A DNA stretch of 64,000 nucleotides, from NCBI RefSeq assembly GCF_004138285.1, contig NZ_SCFN01000010.1, positions 1-64,000 on the forward strand, given 5' to 3'. The stretch is from Gottfriedia acidiceleris. Its GTDB lineage: Bacteria > Bacillota > Bacilli > Bacillales > Bacillaceae_G. Position 1 is the first letter of the stretch. Each line of letters opens with the position of its first letter. Below the pieces are notes generated by a model. That model searched no databases and had not been told where the DNA came from. It saw only the letters and a list, made by a program, of their open reading frames with translations. The position numbers and the translations under genes are program-made. Positions 18,847 to 28,358 of this stretch are shown here, piece after piece.

Positions 18847-19950
18847 TTGTCGATTCGAAAACGGTTAATCTTATCTAATATTGCTATGATTGTTATTCCA
18901 ATCATTTCTTTTATCCTCATCGAGATTTTGCTCGGTGTGTTTTACTACAAAGTTTTTGAACCTAAATTTAATGGTCATCCACCACATTCATTTTATTTTT
19001 TCCGTTTCGGAATCATTGTCCCTATTTTTGCAATTACAAATGGAGTGCTATCATATTTTGTTTCCAGAAGTATACTAAGACCAGTAAAAAATCTTACAAA
19101 TGCTGCTAAACAAATTAGTGAAGGAAATTTAAATTTTGAAGTTAAACAAATCAATAAAGATGAACTCGGTCAATTAGCAATTAGCTTTGAATTAATGAGG
19201 AGAAATCTAAAAGAGTCAGCTGAAATACAGAAAAAATACGAAGAAAATCGTAAAGAATTAATTGCGAATATTTCACATGATCTTAAGACACCAATTACAT
19301 CAATAAAAGGCTATATTGAAGGGATTAAAGATGGCGTGGCGAATACACCAGAAAAAATGGACCGGTATATTGAAACAATTTATCTGAAAACATTGGATAT
19401 GGATCAATTGATTAATGAACTATTCCTTTATTCGAAGTTAGATTTAAAACGGGTACCATTTCATTTTGAAGAAGTAAATATTCATGATTATTTAGTCGAT
19501 CGTATCGAGGAGTTAAAATTTGATTTAGAACCGATAAATGTAAGTATTAGCTATAGTGAGAATGTGAATCGAGAAAATAGTATTGTTCTGATAGACCGGG
19601 AACAATTCAAACGTGTAATGACAAATATCATACAAAATAGTTTGAAATACATGGATAAAGATGAAAAACAAATTACCATAAAATTAATAGATGACAAAGA
19701 AAAAATAACAATAAAATTTCAAGATAACGGTAAGGGGATTTCTAAAGAGGCGCTTCCGTTTATTTTTGATCGTTTTTACCGAGCTGATCCATCAAGAAAT
19801 CTATCGACAGGTGGTACTGGATTAGGACTGGCTATTGCAAAAAGAATTATAGAAGAGCACGGTGGAGAAGTGTGGGCAGAAAGTCAAATTGGTGAATATA
19901 CTAATATTTTTCTTTCATTAAATAAGAAATTAATATTAAAGGTGACATAA
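18847..19950 (+). CDS. Membrane sensor histidine kinase
   Basis: 367 aa. The TTG at 18847 is seven bases after gttggag; the TTG at 18835 overlaps that site. Two membrane helices (about 8-30 and 58-78) flank a short extracytoplasmic loop; then HAMP (RPVKNLTNAAKQISEGNLNF), the H-box NISHDLKTPITSIKGY near 155, N-box NIIQNSLKY, and G-boxes DNGKGI and GGTGLGLAIAKRI. It overlaps its response-regulator gene by one base. The signal is unknown; the short sensor loop resembles kinases that detect envelope stress. Confidence 0.9.
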   Translation: MSIRKRLILSNIAMIVIPIISFILIEILLGVFYYKVFEPKFNGHPPHSFYFFRFGIIVPIFAITNGVLSYFVSRSILRPVKNLTNAAKQISEGNLNFEVKQINKDELGQLAISFELMRRNLKESAEIQKKYEENRKELIANISHDLKTPITSIKGYIEGIKDGVANTPEKMDRYIETIYLKTLDMDQLINELFLYSKLDLKRVPFHFEEVNIHDYLVDRIEELKFDLEPINVSISYSENVNRENSIVLIDREQFKRVMTNIIQNSLKYMDKDEKQITIKLIDDKEKITIKFQDNGKGISKEALPFIFDRFYRADPSRNLSTGGTGLGLAIAKRIIEEHGGEVWAESQIGEYTNIFLSLNKKLILKVT

Positions 19951-20639
19951 TGAAAAAGGTTTTAATTATTGAAGATGATCAAAGTATCGCATTATTACAA
20001 AGAGATTACTTAGAAATAAATGATTTTGAAGTTGAAATAGAATCTAATGGGAAAAGTGGACTTCAAAAAGCTTTATCAAAGGAATATGATTTAATCATAC
20101 TCGACTTAATGCTGCCAGAACTAAATGGATTTGAAATATGTAAAAAAATCCGGGAATGTAAAGACATCCCGATCTTAATTGTTTCAGCAAAAACAGAAGA
20201 TATTGATAAAATTAGGGGATTTGGTCTAGGGGCAGATGATTTCATCGTGAAACCATTTAGTCCAAGTGAATTAATAGCCAGAGTCAAAGCTCATCTCTCA
20301 AGGTATCAACGTTTAGCAAATAAAGGTCAAATTAATGAAGAAGAACTTCAAGTAAGAGGACTTACAATTCAAAAAGATTCTAGAAAAGTTCTTGTTTATG
20401 GAGAAGAAAAAATATTCACAACGAAAGAGTTTAACTTACTTACCTTTCTTGCTTCAAATCCAAATAAAGTATTCAGTAAAGAATTATTATTTGATCGAAT
20501 ATGGGGATTTGAAACTGTGGGAGATATTTCTACTGTAACTGTTCATATCCGTAAAATCCGTGAAAAAATAGAAGTTGACCCATCCAACCCGAATTATATT
20601 GAGACGATATGGGGAGCGGGATATCGGTTTAAAGATTAA
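19950..20639 (+). CDS. OmpR-family response regulator
   Basis: 229 aa. Receiver domain with acidic pair EDD near residues 8-10, phospho-acceptor Asp in LIILDLMLPE near 52, Ser in PILIVSAK and Lys in FIVKPF near 101. The C-terminal winged helix (about 130-229; TVTVHIRKIREKIE, WGAGYRF) is of the OmpR/PhoB type, which binds direct repeats with about 11-base spacing, as seen at 18722 and 20790. Confidence 0.92.
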   Translation: MKKVLIIEDDQSIALLQRDYLEINDFEVEIESNGKSGLQKALSKEYDLIILDLMLPELNGFEICKKIRECKDIPILIVSAKTEDIDKIRGFGLGADDFIVKPFSPSELIARVKAHLSRYQRLANKGQINEEELQVRGLTIQKDSRKVLVYGEEKIFTTKEFNLLTFLASNPNKVFSKELLFDRIWGFETVGDISTVTVHIRKIREKIEVDPSNPNYIETIWGAGYRFKD

Positions 20640-20789
20640 TTTTTAAAAATTAATATATTTAAGGGTTATCCCGTGAGTAAGTTGTACTGACTTTAGGGGT
20701 GGCTCTTTTTTATTTTCCAACATTGCTGATATACACATTTTAAATGAGAAAGTACATATGGAAAAAGCTATATTTTAATTAAGAGTTGA

Positions 20790-20844
20790 TTTAAGAATTA
20801 TTTAAGAAATTGATAATAGTAGTTTTATATCTTGCCACTATGAT
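20790..20844 (+). promoter_or_regulatory. Second putative response-regulator box with promoter
   Basis: TTTAAGAATTATTTAAGAA (20790-20808) is identical to 18722-18740, with TATGAT (20839-20844) at the same distance. It links the gene at 20883 to the adjacent two-component system. Confidence 0.65.
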
Positions 20845-20882
20845 TAAAAGTATAAATTAATGAAAACGGAGGGAACAGAGTA

Positions 20883-21410
20883 GTGGCTAAAAAGAAAATA
20901 AATTTAACGAAAAAAAATATATTAGTTAGTGTACATGTTTTAGCAGTATGTGCTTGGTTTGGAGGTACATTAAGTTTAATAATATTAGGATTATATTTGA
21001 AAAATGCACAAAACTCAGAGCAGCTTATTTATACATTATCGAGTATGCATATCATAGATGAAAATTTACTAAAATATCCTGCACTTGCAACTTTAGTTAC
21101 TGGGATTTTACTTTCAGTTTGGACGCAGTGGGGATTAGTAAAATATTATTGGGTTGTTATAAAACTTGTTCTAACTGTCTTAATTATTTTGATTGGCATC
21201 TTTTTGATTAATGATTGGTTCGCCTATCTAGTAAAAACCGCAGAAGTATTAGGGGCTGGTGCACTTAATGAAAATAAATTTGAGTCAACTTGGCTTTCAA
21301 TTATAATAACTGGAATTTTTAACTTAAGTTGCTTAGCATTTATGACATTCATTACGTATTTTAAACCTTTTGGAAAAATAAAAAAGAATAAAAAAGTGGC
21401 AACACCATAA
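20883..21410 (+). CDS. Integral membrane protein, DUF2269-like
   Basis: 175 aa from a GTG at 20883 after ggaggga. Four hydrophobic helices with HVLAVCAWFGGTLSLIILGL in the first and a basic Lys-rich end. The helix layout and WFGG motif resemble DUF2269-type membrane proteins; function unknown. Its promoter carries the same box as the neighbouring kinase operon, so it is the best candidate target of that system. Confidence 0.7.
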   Translation: MAKKKINLTKKNILVSVHVLAVCAWFGGTLSLIILGLYLKNAQNSEQLIYTLSSMHIIDENLLKYPALATLVTGILLSVWTQWGLVKYYWVVIKLVLTVLIILIGIFLINDWFAYLVKTAEVLGAGALNENKFESTWLSIIITGIFNLSCLAFMTFITYFKPFGKIKKNKKVATP

Positions 21411-21478
21411 AAAAATCATTTTTTTATGGTGTTCTAACTGATTAAAAGTAATACTATTTGAGTATTACTTTTTTTTAT
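21401..21478 (+). terminator. Tandem intrinsic terminators
   Basis: First hairpin AACACCATAAAAAAA / TTTTTTTATGGTGTT (21401-21433) overlaps the stop codon. A second, AAAAGTAATACT / AGTATTACTTTT (21444-21472), is followed by more T. Confidence 0.85.
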
Positions 21479-21567
21479 GAAAAAACTATAATATTTACCA
21501 AAAAATTAAACATTATAATTAATGTGTTTTTAAAGAATCAAGATTGAAAGTAAGCGTTTAATTTAAT

Positions 21568-21595
21568 ATGACATTTGTCATCTTTTACATATGAC
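21568..21595 (+). promoter_or_regulatory. Candidate DesR site upstream of the desaturase
   Basis: Perfect palindrome ATGACA-tt-TGTCAT (21568-21581) followed by another ATGAC at 21591-21595. The position, about 90 bases before the desaturase start, fits the cold-activated DesR site known from the des promoter. Confidence 0.5.
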
Positions 21596-21680
21596 GCCTG
21601 CTACTACCACTGGGGAAAATAACTTATATAATTAGGATAATATAATAATAAAAGTTACAACATTAGGAAGGAACTTCTAA

Positions 21681-22706
21681 ATGTCAAAAGAAAATCAAAA
21701 GAGTTTACGAAAGCAAATTATTCCTTATGAAAAATCAAATTTAAAAGCTAGTATTTGGCAAATGATTAATACTTTTATTCCATTTATATTTTTGTGGTAT
21801 TTTGCCTATAAGAGTATTTCTATTTCAGTAGTATTAACGATATTTATTGATATTGTTGCTGCACTATTCTTAATAAGGATATTTATCATCTTCCATGATT
21901 GTTGTCATCAATCATTTTTTAAGAACAAAACAGCCAATAAAGTTCTTGGCACAATTACAGGCGTTGTTACTTTATTTCCATTCAGCCAGTGGAAGCATAG
22001 TCATTCAATCCACCATGCGACAAGTGGTAACTTAGATAAACGCGGGATTGGAGATATGTGGGTTTTAACTGTTGAAGAGTACGTTGAAGCATCGCTTTGG
22101 ACAAAAATACAATATCGTCTATACCGTAATCCATTAATTATGTTTGGTTTAGGACCGATTTATATCGTGTTAATTTCAAATCGATTCAATACGAAAAATG
22201 CAAAATTAAAAGAGAGATTAAACACCTATTTAACTAATATTTTAATCGTTGGGGTTTCAGCGTTATTTTGCCTTACAATAGGTTGGGAAAATTATTTAAT
22301 AGTAGAAGGTCCGATCTTTTTTATCTCGGCAGTATTAGGAATTTGGCTTTTCTATGTACAGCATCAATTTGAAGACACTTATTTTGAAGAAGATGCGAAT
22401 TGGGAATATGTAAAAGCAGCGGTTGAAGGAAGCTCGTTTTATAAACTTCCAAAATTATTGCAATGGATTACAGGTAATATTGGATACCACCATGTTCATC
22501 ATTTAAGTCCAAGAGTACCGAATTATAATTTAGAGTCTGTTCATAATAATACGCTTCCATTACAAAGTGTACCGACGATTACACTAAAAACTAGTTTAAC
22601 ATCTTTAAAATTCAAATTATGGGATGAAGAAAAAAAGCAATTTGTAGGATTTAAAGATATAAAATCAATCTATAAAATAAATCGCGAAAGTTCAGACACT
22701 GTCTGA
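21681..22706 (+). CDS. des: Membrane fatty-acid desaturase
   Basis: 341 aa after taggaaggaac. Three histidine boxes of the di-iron desaturases are present: HDCCH (72-76), HSHSIHH (106-112) and HHVHH (about 272-276), separated by hydrophobic helices. In Bacillus the acyl-lipid delta-5 desaturase introduces a double bond into existing phospholipids after cold shock. Directly followed by DesK- and DesR-like genes, as in B. subtilis. A hairpin AAAGTTCAGAC / GTCTGAACTTT covers the stop codon (22687-22711). Confidence 0.92.
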   Translation: MSKENQKSLRKQIIPYEKSNLKASIWQMINTFIPFIFLWYFAYKSISISVVLTIFIDIVAALFLIRIFIIFHDCCHQSFFKNKTANKVLGTITGVVTLFPFSQWKHSHSIHHATSGNLDKRGIGDMWVLTVEEYVEASLWTKIQYRLYRNPLIMFGLGPIYIVLISNRFNTKNAKLKERLNTYLTNILIVGVSALFCLTIGWENYLIVEGPIFFISAVLGIWLFYVQHQFEDTYFEEDANWEYVKAAVEGSSFYKLPKLLQWITGNIGYHHVHHLSPRVPNYNLESVHNNTLPLQSVPTITLKTSLTSLKFKLWDEEKKQFVGFKDIKSIYKINRESSDTV

Positions 22707-22810
22707 ACTTTTGATGTATTTTATTTACATTTTTATACAGATTAACTTTGCTTAAATATGATAAGATTGTTATATAAGGTCACAAAACGTTTGAATAATG
22801 AGGTAAATTT

Positions 22811-23947
22811 ATGTTTAAAAGATATTTAGTTTTCCTAAGAAGTACAGGAATCTCGCCATATATTTGGACAGTATTAGGAATTTCACCATTTTATTTTATT
22901 TTTCTTTCTGCACATTCCACTTTAAGAATCATAATAGGAATTTTACTAACAATATCATTTTTTATAATTTATCGATTGGCGTACATATCAAAAGGATGGT
23001 CAATTTTTCTATGGTCATCCATGTTAATCATCATATCCACTTCTATGAATATACTTTTTAGTTATGTATATTTTGCATTTTTTATAGCATATATGATTGG
23101 AAAGAGAAAAAATCGAGTTACATTTTTAACTTTATATATCCTTCATTTAGTAATCACTACAATATCAATCAACATCACGATTATCCTTCAAGAAGAATTA
23201 ATAATTAGGCAGCTTCCATTTATTATCATTACTTGGATTAGCGTTATTTTGTTACCTTTTAGTCTTTACAGTAAAAATGAGAGAGGGCAATTGGAAGAAA
23301 AGTTAGTAGATGCTAATAAACGTATTTCAGATCTTGTAAAACTAGAAGAACGTCAAAGAATTGCTCGAGATTTACATGATACGCTAGGTCAAAAACTTTC
23401 ACTGATTGGCTTAAAAAGTGACTTAGCTAGAAAGTTAATTACAAAGGATCCAGATTTAGCTCAAAATGAATTAAAGGATGTACAACAAACGGCCAGAACA
23501 GCTTTAAATGAGGTTCGAAAAATAGTTTCTCAAATGAGAGGGATTCGAATAAAAGATGAATTAATAAGGATTAAGCAAATTCTACATGCGGCTGAAATTA
23601 CAGTTGAATGTAATGATAACTTTCAACTTACAAATGTATCCTTACTTACAGAAAATATTGTTAGTATGTGCTTAAAGGAAGCTGTAACAAATGTTGTAAA
23701 ACATAGTAATGCTACTTTATGTAAAATATCTATTAAACAAATGAAAAATGAAATAATTTTTTCGGTTATAGATAATGGAGTTGGTTGTAAATCGGAAAAA
23801 TTTACAACCGGCTATGGGTTAATTGGAATGAAGGAGCGACTCGAATTTGTGAATGGAACATTAGAGGTAAACTGTGAAAACGGAATGACTTTAATTATGA
23901 AAGTTCCAATCGATGTAAAACAAATTGAAGTGGAGGAACTAGAATGA
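22811..23947 (+). CDS. desK: DesK-type sensor histidine kinase
   Basis: 378 aa. The first 155 residues hold about five membrane helices without an extracytoplasmic domain. A coiled linker follows, then the HisKA_3 motif EERQRIARDLHDTLGQKLS near 180-200, and an HATPase region (KEAVTNVVKHSNAT; DNGVGC; GYGLIGMKERLEF). This is the architecture of DesK, which senses membrane thickness. The stop overlaps the regulator start by four bases. Confidence 0.88.
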   Translation: MFKRYLVFLRSTGISPYIWTVLGISPFYFIFLSAHSTLRIIIGILLTISFFIIYRLAYISKGWSIFLWSSMLIIISTSMNILFSYVYFAFFIAYMIGKRKNRVTFLTLYILHLVITTISINITIILQEELIIRQLPFIIITWISVILLPFSLYSKNERGQLEEKLVDANKRISDLVKLEERQRIARDLHDTLGQKLSLIGLKSDLARKLITKDPDLAQNELKDVQQTARTALNEVRKIVSQMRGIRIKDELIRIKQILHAAEITVECNDNFQLTNVSLLTENIVSMCLKEAVTNVVKHSNATLCKISIKQMKNEIIFSVIDNGVGCKSEKFTTGYGLIGMKERLEFVNGTLEVNCENGMTLIMKVPIDVKQIEVEELE

Positions 23948-24543
23948 TTAGGATCGTAATTGCTGAAGACCAACGAATGCTATTAGGTGCTCTTGGTTCT
24001 TTACTTAATCTAGAAGATGATATGGAAGTTGTTGGTCAAGCTTCAAACGGAGAAGAAGCAGTTAAACTAGTCAAGCAATTACAACCTGACATTTGTATAA
24101 TGGATATTGAAATGCCTGGTAAAACTGGACTTGAGGCTGCAGAAGAATTAAAAGTTTTCGATTGTAAAGTTATTATATTAACAACTTTCGCTAGATCTGG
24201 TTATTTTCAAAGAGCATTAAAAGCAGGTGTAAAAGGCTATTTATTAAAGGATAGTCCAAGTGAAGAGTTAGCAAGTTCAATAAGAAGTATTATTGCCGGT
24301 AAGAGAATCTATGCTCCAGAACTTATGGACGATGTATATGCAGAGGAAAATCCGTTAACTGACCGAGAAAAAGAAGTTTTAGAGTTAGTAGCTGATGGTA
24401 AGAACACTCAAGAAATTGCGGATGAATTAAGTCTAAAAACTGGAACAGTGAGAAATTATATTTCTATGATTTTGGACAAATTAGAAGTTAAAAATAGAAT
24501 CGAAGCTATAAAACAATCAAAAGAAAAAGGTTGGTTTAAGTGA
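23944..24543 (+). CDS. desR: DesR-type LuxR/NarL response regulator
   Basis: 199 aa. Receiver with EDQRMLLGALGSLL at the N-terminus, phospho-Asp in CIMDIEMPG near residue 54, Thr in IILTTFA and Lys in YLLKDSP. The C-terminal LuxR HTH (about 135-195) reads LTDREKEVLELVADGKNTQE. Coupled to the DesK gene. Expected to activate the desaturase gene through the palindrome at 21568. Confidence 0.9.
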   Translation: MIRIVIAEDQRMLLGALGSLLNLEDDMEVVGQASNGEEAVKLVKQLQPDICIMDIEMPGKTGLEAAEELKVFDCKVIILTTFARSGYFQRALKAGVKGYLLKDSPSEELASSIRSIIAGKRIYAPELMDDVYAEENPLTDREKEVLELVADGKNTQEIADELSLKTGTVRNYISMILDKLEVKNRIEAIKQSKEKGWFK

Positions 24544-24566
24544 AGTTAATGGCAGGAAGCTTGAAA

Positions 24567-24637
24567 AACAAGAAATGCAGGTTTGGCAGGAATTGAATTT
24601 TTTCAATCCTTTACCCCAAAATTCCGCATTCCTTGTT
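24567..24637. terminator. Bidirectional terminator between convergent genes
   Basis: Outer arms AACAAGAAATGC (24567-24578) and GCATTCCTTGTT (24626-24637), inner hairpin around ggaattgaattttttcaatcc. Confidence 0.5.
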
Positions 24638-24643
24638 CACTAT

Positions 24644-25519
24644 TTAGTTTCCTGTTTTTCTTTTTTCTTTTTTTCTAGATTTTATTTTTCCTTTTCCTGA
24701 TTTTTGTACTTCTTTAAAAAAATCGTCTAGTTCCTGATTGAACTTATCTGTTTCTTCCAAAAATAATAAATGACTACTATTATAAAATGGAACAAATTTT
24801 GAACCTTTTATATTTTTCTGGATAAACTCACCAGCGGCTAATGGGAAAAATCCATGACTACCAAAACAAATTAATGTTGGAATATCGACATTAGAAAGAG
24901 TATCCCGATAATCTACAGCAGTTTGATTAAATACGATTGTACTTGCAATCGCTGCAGGTAATTTATTCATTTCTTTTAATATCCATTTATGTTCTTTTGG
25001 ATCAGGTTGATCCATATACATTCCATATATAAAATCGCTATTAAATTTGTTCTGGTCTTCCTGGATAGACTGCATTACATTTTTTAAAATCGTAAAATCA
25101 AATGCCCCAAACTCCCAATCTGGCCATATATAATCGGATGCAGATTGATCAACAACTGCTAGCGCCTTAATATTTTTGCTCCCAAATTGATTAACATAAT
25201 CCCACAATACAAAAGCTCCCATTGACCAGCCTACTAAAATTACATCCTTTAAATCTAGTTTTTCTATAAAGCATTTTAAATCACGTGCGTACTGTGCTAC
25301 TGTATGCCCATATTGAACTTTTGAGGACTTTCCATGTGCTCGTAAGTCTAAAGTAATGACGCGATAATTTTTACTAAAATACGGTACTTGTTTATGAAAA
25401 AACTTACAACTCATCATAACTCCATGAACAAAAACAACTGTTTGACCTTCTCCGTGATCTTCATAATAGAGCTTAGTATGAGAATCAAGTTCTACAAATG
25501 CCAATTTAATCGCCCCCAT
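24644..25519 (-). CDS. Alpha/beta-fold hydrolase
   Basis: 291 aa. Oxyanion region VVFVHGVMMS near residue 30, nucleophile elbow GWSMGAF near 95 with Ser, Asp region FGSHGFF near 215, and the late His in SSHLLFLEE near 250. The C-terminus has an unusual Lys-rich tail (GKGKIKSRKKEKRKTGN). The ATG at 25519 lacks a good ribosome site; a TTG at 25504 preceded by ggggg may be the real start. Substrate unknown. Confidence 0.85.
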   Translation of the reverse strand: MGAIKLAFVELDSHTKLYYEDHGEGQTVVFVHGVMMSCKFFHKQVPYFSKNYRVITLDLRAHGKSSKVQYGHTVAQYARDLKCFIEKLDLKDVILVGWSMGAFVLWDYVNQFGSKNIKALAVVDQSASDYIWPDWEFGAFDFTILKNVMQSIQEDQNKFNSDFIYGMYMDQPDPKEHKWILKEMNKLPAAIASTIVFNQTAVDYRDTLSNVDIPTLICFGSHGFFPLAAGEFIQKNIKGSKFVPFYNSSHLLFLEETDKFNQELDDFFKEVQKSGKGKIKSRKKEKRKTGN

Positions 25520-25822
25520 TGGCTTTTAAATGTCTTACTTTCCTATATTATTTCATCTCATAATAATTCATGACAATTTGCAATTTCTTTGAATAAGGTT
25601 GTTTAATTAAAAGTGATCAGTAGATTTGAAATTTAATTAACTATTTTATTACTATCATGAAATGTAAATTCATAATGTTTTTCTATTTAAAATAAAAATG
25701 TGGTAAAATTCAGATAAATATAGAATTTATTCAAGCAAAGAATACCTATCGTTTATTTTTTACCGGAAGAATCTTTAAATAAAATTTCCTGTAATACATA
25801 AAACTGACTAGGGTGTGAATTA

Positions 25823-26062
25823 ATGGAATATGCTGGATTCTATTGGGTAGGGTTAATCTTTTGGTTATTAATTAGTTCTGGAATCATTCTATTAGTTTGG
25901 GGACTAAGGAAAAAATCCTGGAAAACATTAATAGTGAGCGGAGTTGCCTTAATACTACCAACACTTTACTTTGGTGGCGCAGAGAGTTGGTTTAAGTTGG
26001 TTGCATTTCTTCCAATGATTCCTTTCGTACTTGCTTACATCATCAAAAAAACCAATGTTTGA
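25823..26062 (+). CDS. Small two-to-three-helix membrane protein
   Basis: 79 aa, ATG 25823 after gggtgtgaa. Hydrophobic segments at about 6-27, 34-50 and 55-75, ending in Lys-Lys. No recognised family. It lies 56 bases before the aminopeptidase gene. Confidence 0.55.
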   Translation: MEYAGFYWVGLIFWLLISSGIILLVWGLRKKSWKTLIVSGVALILPTLYFGGAESWFKLVAFLPMIPFVLAYIIKKTNV

Positions 26063-26118
26063 GATAGGTGGTTATTTTCCTTATTAATATATGTTTTTAA
26101 TGAAAAGGAGAGAAATAA

Positions 26119-26988
26119 ATGAATGTGATTGAGGGGTTTATTGAAGTAACAGGCGGGAAAGTGTGGTATCAGTTTCATAATAAAAATTCATCTAAAATCC
26201 CTGTTGTTGTTTTACATGGAGGGCCTGGATCATCGCATTATTCAATGCAAGGACTACACGTATTAGCAGAAGATCGTCCAGTTATTTTTTATGATCAGTT
26301 AGGATGTGGAAAGTCTGACCGTCCAACAGAAACCACTTTATGGAATATTGATAGATTTGTTGAAGAATTAGCGCAAATCCGAGAGGCACTTTCGCTTGAT
26401 GAGTTTCATATACTAGGTCATTCGTGGGGAACAACACTTGGTGCAGCTTATTATTTATCGAGACCAGTTGGAGTGAAAAGTATAATCTTTTCAAGCCCTT
26501 GTTTAAGTGCCCCGTTATGGGCTGAGGATCAGGATCGAAATCGAAAACTACTCCCGATTGATGTACAAGAAACATTAATAAAGTGTGAGGAAAATGGAAC
26601 AACAGATTCGGAAGAATACAAAAATGCTAACGCTGTATTTAACAAGCATTTTGTTTGCAGATTAGACCCATATCCAGAATTCCTAAAAAAAGGAAAACAA
26701 TACAGGAATCCAGAAGTTTACAATATTATGTGGGGACCATCAGAGTTTCATGTAACTGGGAACTTAAAGGATTTTGACTGCACTTCAAAATTAAAAGATA
26801 TCCAAGTCCCTACAATGTATACTTGCGGTAGATACGATGAAGCAACACCTAAATCAACAGAATATTTCAGCGAGCTAACGCCTAATGGAAAATTCCACGT
26901 ATTTGAGCAAAGTGCACATATGCCGTACATAGAAGAGCCAGAAGAGTATATACGAGTAGTTGAAAGCTTTTTGAAGGAAGTTGAATAA
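26119..26988 (+). CDS. pip: Proline iminopeptidase-family alpha/beta hydrolase
   Basis: 289 aa after aaaaggagag. HGGPGSSHYSM near residue 33 is the oxyanion loop typical of peptidase family S33; GHSWGTTLG near 108 holds the catalytic Ser; GRYDEATP near 235 the Asp; and EQSAHMPYIEEPEEYI near 265 the His. It likely releases N-terminal proline, or other residues, from peptides in the cytoplasm. Monocistronic with a strong terminator. Confidence 0.85.
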   Translation: MNVIEGFIEVTGGKVWYQFHNKNSSKIPVVVLHGGPGSSHYSMQGLHVLAEDRPVIFYDQLGCGKSDRPTETTLWNIDRFVEELAQIREALSLDEFHILGHSWGTTLGAAYYLSRPVGVKSIIFSSPCLSAPLWAEDQDRNRKLLPIDVQETLIKCEENGTTDSEEYKNANAVFNKHFVCRLDPYPEFLKKGKQYRNPEVYNIMWGPSEFHVTGNLKDFDCTSKLKDIQVPTMYTCGRYDEATPKSTEYFSELTPNGKFHVFEQSAHMPYIEEPEEYIRVVESFLKEVE

Positions 26989-27002
26989 ACAATTAAATTG
27001 TG

Positions 27003-27032
27003 AAACGCAAGGTTGATACCTTGCGTTTTTTT
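27003..27032 (+). terminator. Intrinsic terminator
   Basis: AAACGCAAGG-ttgata-CCTTGCGTTT followed by T. Confidence 0.88.
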
Positions 27033-27159
27033 GATGGTGGATTTCGTTAGTTGTGGAGGGGGCATGTGAGATTTGGTAACTCATAAAGGGTACATGAGTT
27101 ACTAAATAACAAAAAATTATGAGTTACTGAAAAAGCAAGAAAATGAAAATACCTTAAAT

Positions 27160-27203
27160 AAAAAAAGACCGGATATTATTAGAATTATCTGAAATATCAG
27201 GTC
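27160..27203 (-). terminator. Intrinsic terminator of the 2OG oxygenase gene
   Basis: On the minus strand GACCTGATATT and AATATCCGGTC form a stem, followed by T7. Confidence 0.7.
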
Positions 27204-27251
27204 CTAAAGATACAAAATATTCTATTAAAGAATCTATTTATTTTTTAAATA

Positions 27252-27899
27252 CTAGCGAATACGTTGTCGTCTCATCCACTGAGTTGCAACCCATTTTTCT
27301 CCGCTAATAACAGGGCTACCTGCATGAATCGTTAGTTCATTGATTGCTTCGTCCTGATAAAAATATTCAAAGTATAAACCAGTGCCTTTTTTTGCGGAAA
27401 CAGAATAATTAAGTGTAGGAAAAATCGTTTCTCCGCCTTCTTCCACATCATTTAAATAGAGAATGAGTGTACTAATCCTATTATTATTTGTCCGATGATT
27501 GGAAAAGTAATCGAAATGCGGTTTATACTGCTGTCCTGGTTCGTAATGAAGAACTTGTAATGGTTCTGCATGTTCGATTGGAATATTCATGATCGTTTCG
27601 ATTCGTTTTTCAATACGTTTGATAAGTTTCGTTTCGCTTTCCTCAAAAAACATACTACTACTTGTTCGCATCTCATTTTCCTCATGAGATAACCCAATTT
27701 TTGACCTTTTCATGCGCAATTTCGCATGGTTGATTAGCTCATCACATTCTTCATCACTTAAAACATTATCAAGTAATACAACTAATGGTTCCTCTTTCCG
27801 AGTAAGAATCTCAATCTCGCGATCAATTGTTTGGATAATCGGGCCAGTATGATTAAAAATGGTTTGTTCGGTTTCCTTTAACTTTCCTACTTCTAACAT
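27252..27899 (-). CDS. 2-oxoglutarate/Fe(II)-dependent prolyl 4-hydroxylase-like oxygenase
   Basis: 215 aa from the ATG at 27899, which follows aaggagatgtgac; longer in-frame extensions have no ribosome site. Iron ligands are the HFD motif in YKPHFDYF near residue 120 and a distal His in TIHAGSPVISGEKW near 190, where the Lys should bind 2-oxoglutarate. Bacillus homologues hydroxylate prolines, including collagen-like proteins, so the collagen-like gene at the left end is a possible substrate. That link is an inference. Confidence 0.85.
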   Translation of the reverse strand: MLEVGKLKETEQTIFNHTGPIIQTIDREIEILTRKEEPLVVLLDNVLSDEECDELINHAKLRMKRSKIGLSHEENEMRTSSSMFFEESETKLIKRIEKRIETIMNIPIEHAEPLQVLHYEPGQQYKPHFDYFSNHRTNNNRISTLILYLNDVEEGGETIFPTLNYSVSAKKGTGLYFEYFYQDEAINELTIHAGSPVISGEKWVATQWMRRQRIR

Positions 27900-28356
27900 T
27901 TTGTCACATCTCCTTGTGTATTCATTAATACAAATCCTGGGAAAAATTGGTGGGCTCATTGCCTGGAACAAATTACACGAATGTAAATAAATGAAAACTC
28001 AAAATCGGCCTTTAATTTGGTAAATCATTTTTGTAGAAAAGAAAAAACTAAAATATAGATTGTTAAATCAAGGCTGTAATACCATAGACAATAAAACTGG
28101 TTTTAGAATAATTTCCTCATTATAATGTCATTTTCCTGCTTAAATCCAAGACTATCAGACCAAAGTTTCAAGAAATTTTAGAAAATTAATTTTAAAGTAG
28201 TTTAATTGTGGAAGTTCAGGTTTTGGTCGATTTTCATGTGTTGAAAACCCATAGTATTGATAATAAGATGGAGTAGTTTGAGCTAAATAAAATTAGAAAA
28301 AATATAAATTTATCATATGAAAATAGTATTTATCCAATCAAATGTTGGAGGTTAAT
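27900..28356. other. Gene-free stretch
   Basis: AT-rich sequence upstream of the oxygenase gene on the minus strand. I see no convincing open frame, repeat or RNA here beyond the oxygenase ribosome site. Confidence 0.5.
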
Positions 28357-28358
28357 AA

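Noticed and set aside
20641-20710. Terminator after the OmpR-type regulator
   Set aside because: A loose pairing of gggttatcccg with ggggtggctc and a T-run exists, but the stem is too irregular to list.
21551-21566. cre-like taagcgtttaat upstream of the desaturase
   Set aside because: Only part of the CcpA consensus fits and no carbon-control link is known for this gene.
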